From: Gemmatimonadota bacterium | GTDB taxonomy: Bacteria; Gemmatimonadota; Gemmatimonadetes; Gemmatimonadales; Gemmatimonadaceae | Length of the DNA: 39,823 bases | Direction: 5' to 3' | Assembly: GCA_947471365.1 (NCBI GenBank) | Contig: CANIWQ010000012.1 | Coordinates: forward strand, 1 to 39,823 | In this document: in pieces, positions 25,824-38,344 of the stretch | How the letters are laid out: every line of letters begins with the position of its first letter | Position numbering within the stretch: position 1 is the stretch's first letter | Made by a program: the position numbers and the translations under genes | Notes under the pieces: generated by a model | Told to the model about the DNA's origin: nothing | Database searches by the model: none | What the model saw: the letters and a program-made list of their open reading frames with translations, nothing else

Positions 25824-26486
25824 ATGCGCCTCTTTCTTGCAACTGCGTCGCTCGACGAAATCCGCTGGGCTACTGAGGCCGGCCTCATTGACGGTGTCGT
25901 GGCGACACCGACCGTGGTCACCTCGGAATTGCCCGGCGCTGACGTGCGCGAGGTGATTACCGAAATCGCCCGTGCCACGCGCCTGCCTCTCTGCGCGAGT
26001 GTGCCGGCCATCGGCGCGGCCGACATCATTAAGGGCGCGCGCGACCTCGCCAAGCTCAGCGATCATGTGATCATCGCGATCCCATTTATCGAAGACTCGG
26101 TGCCCGCCATCAACAAGCTGTCGGCCGACGGCGTGCGCGTGGCGGCCACCCTCGTCTATTCGGCCGCGCAGGGGATACTCGCGGCCAAGGCGGGGGCGAC
26201 GATGGTCACGATCGCGATCGACGCGCTGGACGCCGTCGGGCAGGACGGCGTCGCGGTGATACGGGAACTGCGTGCGGCGTTTGGCCACCACACCGAATGC
26301 GACATCGCCGCGGCGGGGCCGTCGAGCGCAGCCACGTTCGCGGCCTGCGCCGCCGCCGGCGCCGACGTCACCATTGTCACGCCGGGCGCGTTGCACGCCT
26401 TCCTGCAACATCCGTTGACCGACCGCGGACTCGACCGCTTCCTCGGCGCCATCGCGCGCCGTCCGAAGCCACGGCGGGCGCGTTGA
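25824..26486 (+). CDS. Transaldolase/fructose-6-phosphate aldolase-fold protein lacking catalytic residues
   Basis: A 220-residue protein, the same length as E. coli fructose-6-phosphate aldolase (FSA), with clear transaldolase-family sequence: VRVAATLVYSAAQGILAAKAGATMV. Gap-free alignment to FSA numbering (from memory) shows that the Schiff-base Lys85 is Ala85 (codon GCG at 26076-26078, in VIIAIPF). Asp6 is Ala6, Thr26 is Val26, Asn28 is Thr28, Gln59 is Ser59 and Tyr131 is Ala131; only Thr109 remains. The reading frame is intact and sits 7 bases after truA and 2 bases before htrA. A classical aldolase is therefore unlikely. It could be a pseudoenzyme, a binding protein, or an enzyme with other chemistry. 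Confidence 0.88.
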   Translation: MRLFLATASLDEIRWATEAGLIDGVVATPTVVTSELPGADVREVITEIARATRLPLCASVPAIGAADIIKGARDLAKLSDHVIIAIPFIEDSVPAINKLSADGVRVAATLVYSAAQGILAAKAGATMVTIAIDALDAVGQDGVAVIRELRAAFGHHTECDIAAAGPSSAATFAACAAAGADVTIVTPGALHAFLQHPLTDRGLDRFLGAIARRPKPRRAR

Positions 26487-26488
26487 CC

Positions 26489-27904
26489 ATGCGGTCGGTC
26501 CTCCCGATCAGCGCGATCATCGCGATTGCCTGCGGCGGGGCGGCACCGTCGCCGTCTATCGCGCAGAACACGCGACTGCCGGAGCCAGCGGCGAGCATCA
26601 ATAGCCAGCGCCGCACCGCCATCACCGAGGCCGTCGCCAAAGTGGCTCCAGCGGTCGTCACCGTGCAAACGGAAGCGGTGCAACGCACGCAGGTCTCACC
26701 GTTCGACGCATTCTTTGGGCGACAGCCGGAACAACAGATACAGTCGGGTATCGGTTCCGGTTTCATCATTCGCGACGACGGCATCATCATCACCAACGCG
26801 CACGTGGTGAATGGGGCGAGTAAAATCAGCGTGGCGCTGCGCGACGGCACCACCTACCCCGCGACGCTCAAGGGCATCGACGAGCTCAACGATCTCGCCG
26901 TCCTCAAGATCGACGCGAAGAAGTTACCCGTCGCCACCCTTGGCACCTCGCGCGGCTTGCTCATTGGCGAATGGGCGATCGCTATTGGGAATCCCTACGG
27001 CTTCATCCTCGGCAACACCGAGCCGAGCGTGACCGCCGGAGTGATCAGCGCCACCGGACGTAACCTGACGGCGCGCGCCGAGGGCAACGGCCTGTACGTG
27101 GACATGATTCAAACCGATGCGTCGATCAATCCGGGCAACTCGGGCGGACCGCTCGTGGACGCGGTGGGTGAAGTCATCGGCGTGAACAGTTCGATCTATT
27201 CACCGTCGGGCGGTTCGATCGGCTTGGGTTTTGCGATTCCCATCGATCGCGCACGTCGTGTGGCGGAAGATCTGCTCGCGCACGGCAAGGCGCGTCGCCC
27301 GTGGATTGGCGTGAAGATGGAAATGCCGACGGCAGCGGGCGCCTCCGCGCGTCAGCAGTTCGCGAGTGGCGCGACGGTCAAGAGCGTGGTCCCAGGCTCC
27401 CCCGCCGCCGCCGCCGGTTTGCAACCGGGTGACGTCCTCGTGCGATCACGGGAGCGCGCGTTGCGCAACGCGTATGATTGGGAAGCGGAGCTGCTTGAGC
27501 TCCGCGTGGGCGACAATGAGCCGCTCGTCGTCAAGCGCGGCGGCCGTGAGTTTCAGGCCACGGTGAAGATTGCCGATCTACCAGAAGTGAGCGCGGAGCG
27601 TGTGGCGGTGCTCAAGGATCTGGAACTCGTCACGCTCACGCCGGCGATCCGCGGCGAACGCAACGTGCGCACCACGCGCGGCGCGCTCATTACGAATATC
27701 GCGCAGAAGGTCGCCGACGACCTCGGGATTCAAGCGGGTGACGTGATCACCCGCATTGGCAACCCGACCATCGGCTACGTCGATCTCACGGACGCGCAGC
27801 AGGCCAAGACGGTCCTCGAGAGCCTCGCCGGGCGCGGCCAGATGCAAATGTTCTTTGAACGCAACGGCACCACCTACTATTCCGTCTTCCAGATTGGTCG
27901 ATGA
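26489..27904 (+). CDS. HtrA/DegP-family serine protease with two PDZ domains
   Basis: A 471-residue periplasmic trypsin-like protease/chaperone of the HtrA family. The catalytic triad is His105 (TNAHVV), Asp135 (NDLAVLK) and Ser218 (GNSGGPL). Two PDZ domains follow: about 285-375 (SVVPGSPAAAAGLQPGDVL) and about 385-470 (LGIQAGDVITRIGN). The N terminus has a signal sequence; a Cys at residue 15 (AIIAIAC) could be a weak lipobox, otherwise signal peptidase I would cut near SIAQ. ATG 26489 follows the previous stop by 2 bases, and its stop overlaps purB (ATGA). Coupling a protease to purine genes is unusual but may reflect read-through organisation only. Confidence 0.92.
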   Translation: MRSVLPISAIIAIACGGAAPSPSIAQNTRLPEPAASINSQRRTAITEAVAKVAPAVVTVQTEAVQRTQVSPFDAFFGRQPEQQIQSGIGSGFIIRDDGIIITNAHVVNGASKISVALRDGTTYPATLKGIDELNDLAVLKIDAKKLPVATLGTSRGLLIGEWAIAIGNPYGFILGNTEPSVTAGVISATGRNLTARAEGNGLYVDMIQTDASINPGNSGGPLVDAVGEVIGVNSSIYSPSGGSIGLGFAIPIDRARRVAEDLLAHGKARRPWIGVKMEMPTAAGASARQQFASGATVKSVVPGSPAAAAGLQPGDVLVRSRERALRNAYDWEAELLELRVGDNEPLVVKRGGREFQATVKIADLPEVSAERVAVLKDLELVTLTPAIRGERNVRTTRGALITNIAQKVADDLGIQAGDVITRIGNPTIGYVDLTDAQQAKTVLESLAGRGQMQMFFERNGTTYYSVFQIGR

Positions 27905-29337
27905 ACGCACACTCGCGTTACAGTTCCCCACTCAGCGAACGCTACGCCTCCAAGGCGATGCTCGAGCTGTGGTCGCCGCAAACCCGCCACGGGCTCTGGC
28001 GCCGTCTTTGGCTGGCACTCGCCGAATCCGAGCGCGCACTGGGCATCGACATTTCCGAGGCCGCCGTGAACGAAATGCGCGCGCACCTCGACGATATCGA
28101 CTTCCCGAAGGTCGCGGAGTACGAGAAGCGCTTTCGGCATGACGTCATGGCACACGTGCACGCCTTTGGCGAGGCCGCACCGCTGGCGCGTGGCGTGATT
28201 CACCTCGGAGCCACCAGCGCGTTTGTGACCGACAACGGTGACTTGATTCAAATGCGCCGTGGCCTCGAGTTGCTTCGAGCGCGGGTGATTGCGGTGATCG
28301 GCACGATGTCGACCTTCGCCCGTCAATGGCGCGCAGAGCCGACCCTCGGGTACACGCACTTGCAGCCGGCGCAGCTCACCACAGTCGGTAAACGCGCCAC
28401 GCTGTGGTTGCAGGATCTCGTACTCGACCTCTCGGACCTCGACCACCGCATTGCCAATCTGCCGATGCGTGGAGTCAAGGGAACGACCGGAACGCAGGCG
28501 AGCTTCCTCGAATTGTTCCACGGGGATCACGACAAAGTGCGCGACCTCGATCGTCGCGTATGCGCGGCGATGGGCTTTTCCGCATCGATCCCCGTGTCGG
28601 GGCAGACCTACACGCGTAAGCTGGACGCGCAGTTGATGGGTGTGCTCTCCGGCATCGCCGCGAGTGCGGCCAAGTTTGCCAGCGACATGCGGATGTTGCA
28701 GGCCTTTGGGGAAATAGAAGAGCCGTTCGAGAAGGAACAGATTGGCTCGAGCGCGATGGCGTACAAGCGCAATCCGATGCGCGCCGAGCGCATCAACGCC
28801 CTCGCGCGCTTTGTGCTGTCGCTTGAGACGAACGCGAACCAAACGCACTCGGTGCAATACTTTGAGCGCACGCTCGATGATAGCGCCAACCGACGTCTCG
28901 CGATCCCTGATGCGTTCTTGACGGTTGACGCGATTCTTATTCTCCTCGAGAACATCGCGAGCGGCCTCGAGGTGCATCCGGCGCGCATCCGGGCACGCGT
29001 GATGGAAGAGTTGCCGTTCATGGCCACCGAGGAACTCATCGTGCGCGCCGTTGAAGCGGGTGGCGACCGGCAGGAGGCGCACGAAGTGATTCGTCGACAC
29101 TCCATTGCGGCCGCGCGCGCCATGAAGGATGATGGCGTGGCGAATGACATGCTCACGCGGCTCGCGGCAGACCCCGCGTTTGGCGTGAACATCGACGCGG
29201 TGCGCGCCGCAGCTGACCCGCACCGATACATCGGGCGATCGCCGCAACAGGTGGACGATTTTCTCGCGGAAGTCATTGCGCCGTTACTCGCACAGCATGG
29301 CGCTGGCGCGGTTCCCACGGAGGACGTCCGGGTATGA
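27901..29337 (+). CDS. purB: Adenylosuccinate lyase
   Basis: PurB acts twice in purine synthesis: SAICAR to AICAR, and adenylosuccinate to AMP. The 478-residue protein belongs to the fumarase/aspartase superfamily. Its signature [10 protein letters not shown] is at about 283-292, with [13 protein letters not shown] and the [11 protein letters not shown] loop earlier. The N-terminal [12 protein letters not shown] is typical of the longer, animal-like PurB group. ATG 27901 overlaps the htrA stop; its own stop overlaps purC. Expected to be active. Confidence 0.96.
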   Translation: MNAHSRYSSPLSERYASKAMLELWSPQTRHGLWRRLWLALAESERALGIDISEAAVNEMRAHLDDIDFPKVAEYEKRFRHDVMAHVHAFGEAAPLARGVIHLGATSAFVTDNGDLIQMRRGLELLRARVIAVIGTMSTFARQWRAEPTLGYTHLQPAQLTTVGKRATLWLQDLVLDLSDLDHRIANLPMRGVKGTTGTQASFLELFHGDHDKVRDLDRRVCAAMGFSASIPVSGQTYTRKLDAQLMGVLSGIAASAAKFASDMRMLQAFGEIEEPFEKEQIGSSAMAYKRNPMRAERINALARFVLSLETNANQTHSVQYFERTLDDSANRRLAIPDAFLTVDAILILLENIASGLEVHPARIRARVMEELPFMATEELIVRAVEAGGDRQEAHEVIRRHSIAAARAMKDDGVANDMLTRLAADPAFGVNIDAVRAAADPHRYIGRSPQQVDDFLAEVIAPLLAQHGAGAVPTEDVRV

Positions 29338-30260
29338 CACGTACAGTTGGCACCACCGATCTGCCGCTTCCGCGCGTTCGCCGAGGCAAAGTGCGCGATG
29401 TCTACGCCGTGGGCGATGACCGACTCCTGCTGGTCGCGAGCGACCGCGTGAGCGCGTTTGACGTCGTGATGCGGGAACTCGTGCCCTATAAGGGAGCGGT
29501 CCTCACGCAAATCACCGCGTGGTGGCTCCGGCAGTTTGAGGACGAGATTCCACATCACATGCTCAGTGCTGATGCTGACGAGATTATACAACTCGTCCCC
29601 GCGCTGGCCCCGCACCGCGAAACGTTGGCCGGCCGTTCGATGCTCTGCCGTCGCACCGAGGTCTTCCCGATCGAGTGCGTGGTTCGCGGCTACCTCTCGG
29701 GTTCGGCGTGGAAGGAATACCAAGCCACCGGCACCCTCGCCGGCGAGCCACTCGCGGCTGGCCTCGTGGAAAGCAGTCACTTTTCTCCCCCGGTGTTTAG
29801 CCCCGCCACGAAAGCGGAGACGGGTCACGACGAGAATATCACGATTGCGGTGATGCGCGCGCAGTTGGGCGAAACCACCACCGCAGCGCTCGAGCACATG
29901 GCCCGCCGCATCTACGAGCGTGGCCGTGACCTTGCCGCGACCCGAGGTATCATCATTGCCGACACGAAGTTTGAGTTTGGCTTGGTGGATGGTCGCATCA
30001 TCCTGATTGACGAAGTGCTCACTCCCGACAGTTCGCGCTTCTGGCCTGCGGACCAGTACACGCCAGGACGCAGTCAACCGAGTTTCGACAAGCAACCGCT
30101 GCGCGACTGGCTCGATGTCGAGCGCCGCGCAGGACGTTGGGATGGCAATGCGCCCCCTCCCACCCTGCCAGCGGCCGTGGTCGCCGAAACGAGCGCGCGT
30201 TACCTCAATGCGTTCTCGCGCCTCACTGGTTCCGCCCTAGACCTCCCGAGGATTTCGTGA
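29334..30260 (+). CDS. purC: SAICAR synthetase
   Basis: PurC joins CAIR and aspartate using ATP to make SAICAR. It has 308 residues, the longer form of the family. [23 protein letters not shown] at the start forms the ATP-binding strand pair. [17 protein letters not shown] and the signature [15 protein letters not shown] are complete. ATG 29334 overlaps the purB stop as ATGA, and psd begins inside its stop (GTGA). PurC and PurB catalyse consecutive steps, so the order suits the pathway. Confidence 0.96.
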   Translation: MTRTVGTTDLPLPRVRRGKVRDVYAVGDDRLLLVASDRVSAFDVVMRELVPYKGAVLTQITAWWLRQFEDEIPHHMLSADADEIIQLVPALAPHRETLAGRSMLCRRTEVFPIECVVRGYLSGSAWKEYQATGTLAGEPLAAGLVESSHFSPPVFSPATKAETGHDENITIAVMRAQLGETTTAALEHMARRIYERGRDLAATRGIIIADTKFEFGLVDGRIILIDEVLTPDSSRFWPADQYTPGRSQPSFDKQPLRDWLDVERRAGRWDGNAPPPTLPAAVVAETSARYLNAFSRLTGSALDLPRIS

Positions 30261-30904
30261 ACGTCGCTAGAGAAGGCATTCCGTTCATTGTCATTGCGGT
30301 CGCGATTGCGTCGGGGGCATTCTTGCTCGCGGTGACGAAGCGCTCCTGGCCGCTCTGGCTCCTGGCGTTTCTGCTCCTGCTCATTGCGCTCTGGGTGGCG
30401 TATTTCTTTCGCGATCCCGAACGCACGGGCGAGCGGGGTGATACGCTGGTGATTGCTCCGGCCGACGGTCGGATCGTGCACCTAACCGAAGTGGACGAAC
30501 CCTCATTCATTCACGGCAAGGCACTCCGCATTTCGATCTTCATGAACGTGTTCAATGTGCACGTCAACCGATATCCGGTGAACGGCACAGTGGACTACGT
30601 GCACTACAATCCCGGCAAGTTCCTCAACGCGGCCGTTGAAAAATCGAGCCTTGAGAATGAACAGATGTCGGTGGGCATCACCTCAGGCCCCCGGAAGATT
30701 CTCGTACGCCAGATTGCCGGCCTCATTGCGCGGCGGATCGTCACGTACAGCAAGGTTGGAGATGCGGTGCGTCAGGGCGAACGCTTTGGCCTGATTCGCT
30801 TCGGCTCACGGGTCGACGTGTTCGTCCCGACGAACGCGAAGATTCGCGTCAAGATTGGGGAAACCACCGCGTCCGGAACGACCGTGCTGGCGGAGCTACC
30901 GTAA
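30257..30904 (+). CDS. psd: Phosphatidylserine decarboxylase, short form
   Basis: Psd removes CO2 from phosphatidylserine to give phosphatidylethanolamine at the inner membrane. This is the short (about 215-residue) type. Two close hydrophobic segments (about 9-26 and 31-50) anchor it. [13 protein letters not shown] and the self-cleavage site FGSRVD, with Ser184 becoming the pyruvoyl group, are present. GTG 30257 overlaps the purC stop; the longer open frame would lie inside purC. The gene abuts pssA with no spacing, so the two consecutive lipid steps are made together. Confidence 0.94.
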   Translation: MNVAREGIPFIVIAVAIASGAFLLAVTKRSWPLWLLAFLLLLIALWVAYFFRDPERTGERGDTLVIAPADGRIVHLTEVDEPSFIHGKALRISIFMNVFNVHVNRYPVNGTVDYVHYNPGKFLNAAVEKSSLENEQMSVGITSGPRKILVRQIAGLIARRIVTYSKVGDAVRQGERFGLIRFGSRVDVFVPTNAKIRVKIGETTASGTTVLAELP

Positions 30905-31855
30905 ATGAAGCGGCCTCGGCTCCCGCGCCCCTCGATGGTCATGTTGCCGAACGGTTTCACCCTCGGCAATCTCTTCTGCGGCGTATTTGCCATCGTCAGT
31001 GCCACACGAGGCGAGCTGAATCTCGCCGTCACGTGTATTCTCGTCGGCGGCGTCTGCGATGCGCTGGATGGTCGCGTAGCGCGTGCCACCAATACCGGAA
31101 GTCGCTTTGGCGAAGAACTGGACTCACTCGTCGATGCCATTTCCTTTGGCCTCGCGCCAGCGCTCATTATGTACTTTGCGGTCCTGCGCCGCGATAACTG
31201 GGACTGGCTCTTTGTGTTCTGGTTCGCCGCCTGCGCTGTGATGCGGCTGGCGCGTTTCAATGTGGAGCAAGCCGGCCAATCGAAGCGGTATTTCCGCGGA
31301 CTGCCGAGCCCGGCAGCAGGCGGAGTACTGGCGTCGTACTACTGGTTCAGCCAAACGTCGCTGTTTCAGCAGACGTCCATCGGCGACCTGCCGTGGCATA
31401 CGTACGTGCGCATCCTGATGGCCACGCTGTCGTTCCTCATGATCAGCAACGTGCCGTATCTCGCGTGGCCTACCTTCAATCTCCGAAGCTGGCGCGGGGT
31501 GATGGGACTCCTCGTATTCGTGGGACTCGGCGTGGGGCTCGTGTTTCTCCCGAAGCAGTTCTTCTTCCCCGTCGGCTTGCTGTACGTCGTGACGGGTGTG
31601 CTGGCTGCGGTGGTCGGCGGATTATTGGAAAAGCAGATCCAGCGCACGGCTGAGCACGAGGTCGAGGGGATCGAGGCCTATGAACTGCCTGAAGATGAAG
31701 CGGATGATGCGGACACTGATGATGACGTAGTTCCCGGCAATGCGGTGGCCGCGCGCGACAGCGAGCAGAGCCGTCGCCGCCGCCGTCGCCGCCGCGGTCG
31801 TCGCGGCCCTGGCTCCTCCCCTGACAAAGACCAATCCGAGGGTTCACCGGAATGA
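30905..31855 (+). CDS. pssA: CDP-diacylglycerol-serine O-phosphatidyltransferase
   Basis: PssA makes phosphatidylserine from CDP-diacylglycerol and serine, supplying Psd. The CDP-alcohol phosphatidyltransferase motif D-G-x2-A-R-x8-G-x3-D-x3-D runs from Asp55 to Asp77. About six to eight hydrophobic helices cover residues 15-240. The last ~65 residues are an unusual tail: first acidic (ELPEDEADDADTDDD), then eight consecutive Arg and Gly/Ser/Pro. Starts directly at the end of psd and overlaps purS (ATGA). The tail may interact with membrane or nucleic acid; that is inference. Confidence 0.93.
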   Translation: MKRPRLPRPSMVMLPNGFTLGNLFCGVFAIVSATRGELNLAVTCILVGGVCDALDGRVARATNTGSRFGEELDSLVDAISFGLAPALIMYFAVLRRDNWDWLFVFWFAACAVMRLARFNVEQAGQSKRYFRGLPSPAAGGVLASYYWFSQTSLFQQTSIGDLPWHTYVRILMATLSFLMISNVPYLAWPTFNLRSWRGVMGLLVFVGLGVGLVFLPKQFFFPVGLLYVVTGVLAAVVGGLLEKQIQRTAEHEVEGIEAYELPEDEADDADTDDDVVPGNAVAARDSEQSRRRRRRRRGRRGPGSSPDKDQSEGSPE

Positions 31856-32118
31856 CCCGCTATCGCGTTGCTGTTCACATCGTCCCGCGCCGCGGGTTGC
31901 TCGATCCACAGGGGAAAGCCGTCGCCGATGCGCTACACACGCTCGGATTCAGCGCGGTCACTGACGTGCACGTGGGGCGTCACATCGTGATTGAGTCCGA
32001 CGCTGCGGATGCCGCGGCCGCTGAAGCATCCGTGCGAGCGATGTGCGACAAGTTGTTAGCCAATCCCGTCACCGAAGACTACGAGATCGCCAGTGTCCGC
32101 ACGGCGGAGGGCGCGTGA
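31852..32118 (+). CDS. purS: Phosphoribosylformylglycinamidine synthase subunit PurS
   Basis: An 88-residue small subunit of the PurSQL complex, which converts FGAR to FGAM. It shows the PurS pattern RVAVHIVPRRGLLDPQGKAV and a later VHVGRHIVIE strand. PurS dimers bridge PurQ and PurL and help ammonia transfer. ATG 31852 overlaps the pssA stop; its own stop overlaps purQ (GTGA). Length is normal. Confidence 0.94.
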   Translation: MTRYRVAVHIVPRRGLLDPQGKAVADALHTLGFSAVTDVHVGRHIVIESDAADAAAAEASVRAMCDKLLANPVTEDYEIASVRTAEGA

Positions 32119-32807
32119 AAGTCGGCGTCGTTCGATTCCCCGGCTCCAACTGCGACGAAGACGCCGTGCTCGCCGTTGTGGAACAGTTGCACGAAGAAGC
32201 CGTGTTGCTCTGGCATAAAGATCACGACCTGCAGGGGTCGGATCTCATCATCCTCCCCGGCGGGTTCAGCTACGGCGACTACCTCCGCTCTGGGGCCATT
32301 GCTCGGTTCAGCCCGATCATGCAGGAAGTGGTGGCGCACGCCAAGCGCGGTGGACCGGTGATTGGCATCTGCAACGGCTTCCAGATTGCCTGCGAGGCGG
32401 GACTCCTCCCAGGTGCCCTGCTCCGCAACGACAGTCTCCAGTTTCGCTCCATGCAGGTGACAATCCGCGTCGAGCAAACAAACAGCTGTTTGACGCGCGC
32501 CGCGACCAAGGGCCAGTTGTTAACGATGCCCATTGCCCATGGCGACGGCCGCTACACCGCCGACGACGCGACCATCGCACGACTTGAGGGTGAAGGGCGC
32601 GTGGTCTTTCGCTACGTGGATGCAACGGGCGAAGCGGTCTCGGCGGCAAACCCCAACGGCTCTCTTCACAACATTGCTGGCGTCGCGAACGACGCTGGCA
32701 ACGTCGTCGGCCTAATGCCCCACCCCGAGCGCGCAGTCGACGCGCTGCTTGGCTCGGCCGACGGCCGAGTGTTGATGGAATCCATGCTCGTCGCCGCTCA
32801 CGCCTGA
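32115..32807 (+). CDS. purQ: Phosphoribosylformylglycinamidine synthase, glutaminase subunit PurQ
   Basis: PurQ hydrolyses glutamine and passes ammonia to PurL. The 230-residue class I amidotransferase has the nucleophile Cys in VIGICNGFQIA and the His-Glu pair in MPHPERA. VVRFPGSNCDED at the N terminus and LPGGFSYGDYLR are family blocks. GTG 32115 overlaps the purS stop; the longer open frame would lie inside purS. A short exported protein gene separates it from purL. Confidence 0.95.
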   Translation: MKVGVVRFPGSNCDEDAVLAVVEQLHEEAVLLWHKDHDLQGSDLIILPGGFSYGDYLRSGAIARFSPIMQEVVAHAKRGGPVIGICNGFQIACEAGLLPGALLRNDSLQFRSMQVTIRVEQTNSCLTRAATKGQLLTMPIAHGDGRYTADDATIARLEGEGRVVFRYVDATGEAVSAANPNGSLHNIAGVANDAGNVVGLMPHPERAVDALLGSADGRVLMESMLVAAHA

Positions 32808-32819
32808 TCGGAGTCCCCC

Positions 32820-33380
32820 ATGCACCGTCTCCTCTATCTTCCATGCGTTCTGCTCGCCGCCTCGCTTGGCGCGCAGACCGTGATCAATCCTGGAATGACA
32901 CGCGCGGACGTTGTCACGGCGCTCGGCAAGCCCCTAGCCGAGCGCACGTCCGGCACGCAGACCTTCCTCTTTTACAAGAACGGCGTCGAGAAGCGCGTTG
33001 GGATGAACGATCTCGTTGTTCTCGAGTCGGACAAGGTTGTCGATGCGGTGTTTCGCGCCCCCAGCCGAACGTACTCTGGGAAGAGCTCGTCTCCCGTTGA
33101 AGTCACGGCGGCCGCTGCACGGGCTGAGGGACGAAAAGCGCGCACTATCCGCGACAGTAGTTCGTCGGCTGCCCCTGCCGCACCGAAGGTCGCCGCTCCC
33201 GCAAAGAAGCCAGGGGTGCTCCCCGCGGAAGACATCCAGCAGGTCGAAGTAGCGAGGCCGATACCACCAGCCGCCCGCAAGGATGCGCCGACGGCCGCAC
33301 CACCGGTTGATCCCAAAGCGAGCCCCGCTCCAAAAAAGGTTGTGCCAGCTACCAAGGCGCCGCCCGCAAAAAAGCCCTGA
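32820..33380 (+). CDS. Exported BamE/SmpA-like small protein with Pro/Ala-rich tail
   Basis: A 186-residue protein with a signal peptide ([14 protein letters not shown]) and a small domain of about residues 18-80. [17 protein letters not shown] resembles the helix-turn-helix start of BamE/SmpA-like outer-membrane assembly lipoproteins, followed by the strand [14 protein letters not shown] Cys at residue 9 is too early to be a lipobox. The rest (about 90-186) is Ala/Pro/Lys-rich and probably disordered, ending in repeats of P-A-x-K-K-P type. The gene lies between purQ and purL, 12 and 34 bases from each. The domain call is by pattern only; function unknown. Confidence 0.7.
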   Translation: MHRLLYLPCVLLAASLGAQTVINPGMTRADVVTALGKPLAERTSGTQTFLFYKNGVEKRVGMNDLVVLESDKVVDAVFRAPSRTYSGKSSSPVEVTAAAARAEGRKARTIRDSSSSAAPAAPKVAAPAKKPGVLPAEDIQQVEVARPIPPAARKDAPTAAPPVDPKASPAPKKVVPATKAPPAKKP

Positions 33381-33414
33381 CCGCCACCACACTCATTTCG
33401 CGAGCAACACTTCT

Positions 33415-37097
<3,683 letters not shown>

Positions 37098-37159
37098 CGA
37101 TCGGTACGTTGACACCGCTCGGTAGCGTTGCCGCAGTCACACGGAAAGCACGAACAGCG

Positions 37160-37191
37160 ACAGGGTCGGCACCAAACGGTGCCGACCCTGT
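37160..37191. terminator. Bidirectional terminator hairpin between purF and the cyclodeaminase gene
   Basis: ACAGGGTCGGCACC (37160-37173) and GGTGCCGACCCTGT (37178-37191) form a perfect 14-bp stem with an AAAC loop, 62 bases after the purF stop. A short T run follows on the plus strand. The convergent gene ends 7 bases further on, so it may serve both. Confidence 0.85.
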
Positions 37192-37198
37192 TTGCATG

Positions 37199-38206
37199 TT
37201 ACTCCGAGCGTAGCCCGCCCAGCGAAACCGCCGTCCCAGCCCCCGCCGCCAACGCTTGCGTATAGATGTGGCGAAGCGCCGCCACGTCCTCCACGGCCAG
37301 CCCGAGCGACTTAAACAACGTGATGTCGCCGCGCTCCTTGCGACCCGCCACGCGCTTGAGCAGCACGTCGCCGAGCTCACCTCGGATGTGCGAGTCGTCA
37401 ATCGCCCCCTCGTCGCGCGCAAACAGAAAATCACCCGATTCCTTGAGCGTGGACTCGCGCCGATCCACAAACATGCGCGCGCGAGCCACGGCGGAGGCAT
37501 CCAGCTCACGTGCCACCGGGAGCGACGCACCCACGGCATTCACATGCGTGCCCGGTGCCAGCCACGCCCCCTCTAGGATCGGCGTGCGCGCACCGGTGAT
37601 GGTGCAGACCACGTCCGCGCCGGCCACCGCCTCGCGCGCGGTCGACGACACCACGATCTCAGCGGACGAATGCCGACGAGCGCGCTCGGCAAAGGCCTCC
37701 GCTCGAGCACCCGACCGACTCCATACGCGCACTTTGCGTATGGGACGCACCGCGCACACCGCCTGCAAGTGCGGGAGCGCCAACACCCCAGCCCCCAGCA
37801 GCGCCAACTCGCTCGCGTCGTCATTGGCCAGCAGGCGCGTGGCGAGCCCTGACACCGCCGCCGTCCGAATGGCGGTGATCGACGAGGCGTCCGCAATCGC
37901 GAGGAGCGTTCCGTGTGCCGCGTCAAAGAGCAGCACCACGCCAATGTGCGAGTCAAAGGGCGTCGCCTCGTTGCCCGGGAACACCGTAATCACCTTGGCG
38001 CCGATCGCCGCCTGCGAGCCCTCTCCCACAATCGCGGGCATAGTCCCAAAGGCGTTCGGCGTGCCCTCAAGGCGCAACACCGTGCGCAGGGGTAGTTGTG
38101 CCTTCCCCTCTGCCACGCTGCGCAGTGCGTCGGCCATCACGTCAATACAGTCGGGCACGGGGAGGAACCGGGCCACGTCGAGGTGCGAGAGCAGGAGTGT
38201 TGTCAT
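37199..38206 (-). CDS. Ornithine cyclodeaminase/mu-crystallin family protein
   Basis: A 335-residue NAD(P)-binding protein of the ornithine cyclodeaminase/mu-crystallin family, whose members act on ornithine, alanine, lysine derivatives or cyclic imines. The N-terminal substrate domain has LPLRTVLRL and a conserved Lys in AIGAKVITVFPGN. The Rossmann domain begins LALLGAGVLALPHLQAV, and VNAVGASLP with a catalytic-type Asp (ARELDASAVARA) follows. KERGDITLFKSLGLAVEDVAA is a C-terminal family block. ATG 38206 is the first good start. It is a single gene, divergent from ppdK. The substrate cannot be told from sequence alone. Confidence 0.88.
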   Translation of the reverse strand: MTTLLLSHLDVARFLPVPDCIDVMADALRSVAEGKAQLPLRTVLRLEGTPNAFGTMPAIVGEGSQAAIGAKVITVFPGNEATPFDSHIGVVLLFDAAHGTLLAIADASSITAIRTAAVSGLATRLLANDDASELALLGAGVLALPHLQAVCAVRPIRKVRVWSRSGARAEAFAERARRHSSAEIVVSSTAREAVAGADVVCTITGARTPILEGAWLAPGTHVNAVGASLPVARELDASAVARARMFVDRRESTLKESGDFLFARDEGAIDDSHIRGELGDVLLKRVAGRKERGDITLFKSLGLAVEDVAALRHIYTQALAAGAGTAVSLGGLRSE

Positions 38207-38311
38207 GCGCGGAAGGATGCCACGCGGCGGCGTGCCGCGCAAAGGGGCGTCCATTTTCCCCGAACCCCCACAGGCAAATACCTGACGGACTGGGGATCCC
38301 GCGCAGCGTAC

Positions 38312-38339
38312 TATAAAGAAAGGCGACAACTTCCGGGAG
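38312..38339 (+). promoter_or_regulatory. Candidate -10 and Shine-Dalgarno of ppdK
   Basis: TATAAA (38312-38317) is a good -10; no clear -35 precedes it at 16-18 bases. GGGAG (38335-38339) ends 5 bases before ATG 38345. Unlike truA, this gene has a normal leader. Confidence 0.5.
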
Positions 38340-38344
38340 CGCGC

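Noticed and set aside
25824-26486. Calling this gene fsa/tal, an active fructose-6-phosphate aldolase or transaldolase
   Set aside because: The Schiff-base lysine and most other active-site residues are missing, so the enzymatic name would mislead.
27877-29247. Long minus-strand open frame of 456 codons opposite purB
   Set aside because: It has no recognisable motifs, is His/Arg-rich as expected of an antisense shadow in high-GC DNA, and lies fully under a complete purB.
28608-30095. Minus-strand open frame of 495 codons opposite purB/purC
   Set aside because: Composition is shadow-like and it spans two unrelated plus-strand genes whose signatures are intact.
38207-38344. Possible riboswitch or attenuator before ppdK
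   Set aside because: The 138-base gap has a short CACGC/GCGTG stem and a GGGATCCC palindrome, but no known riboswitch core or leader peptide; promoter and Shine-Dalgarno suffice.
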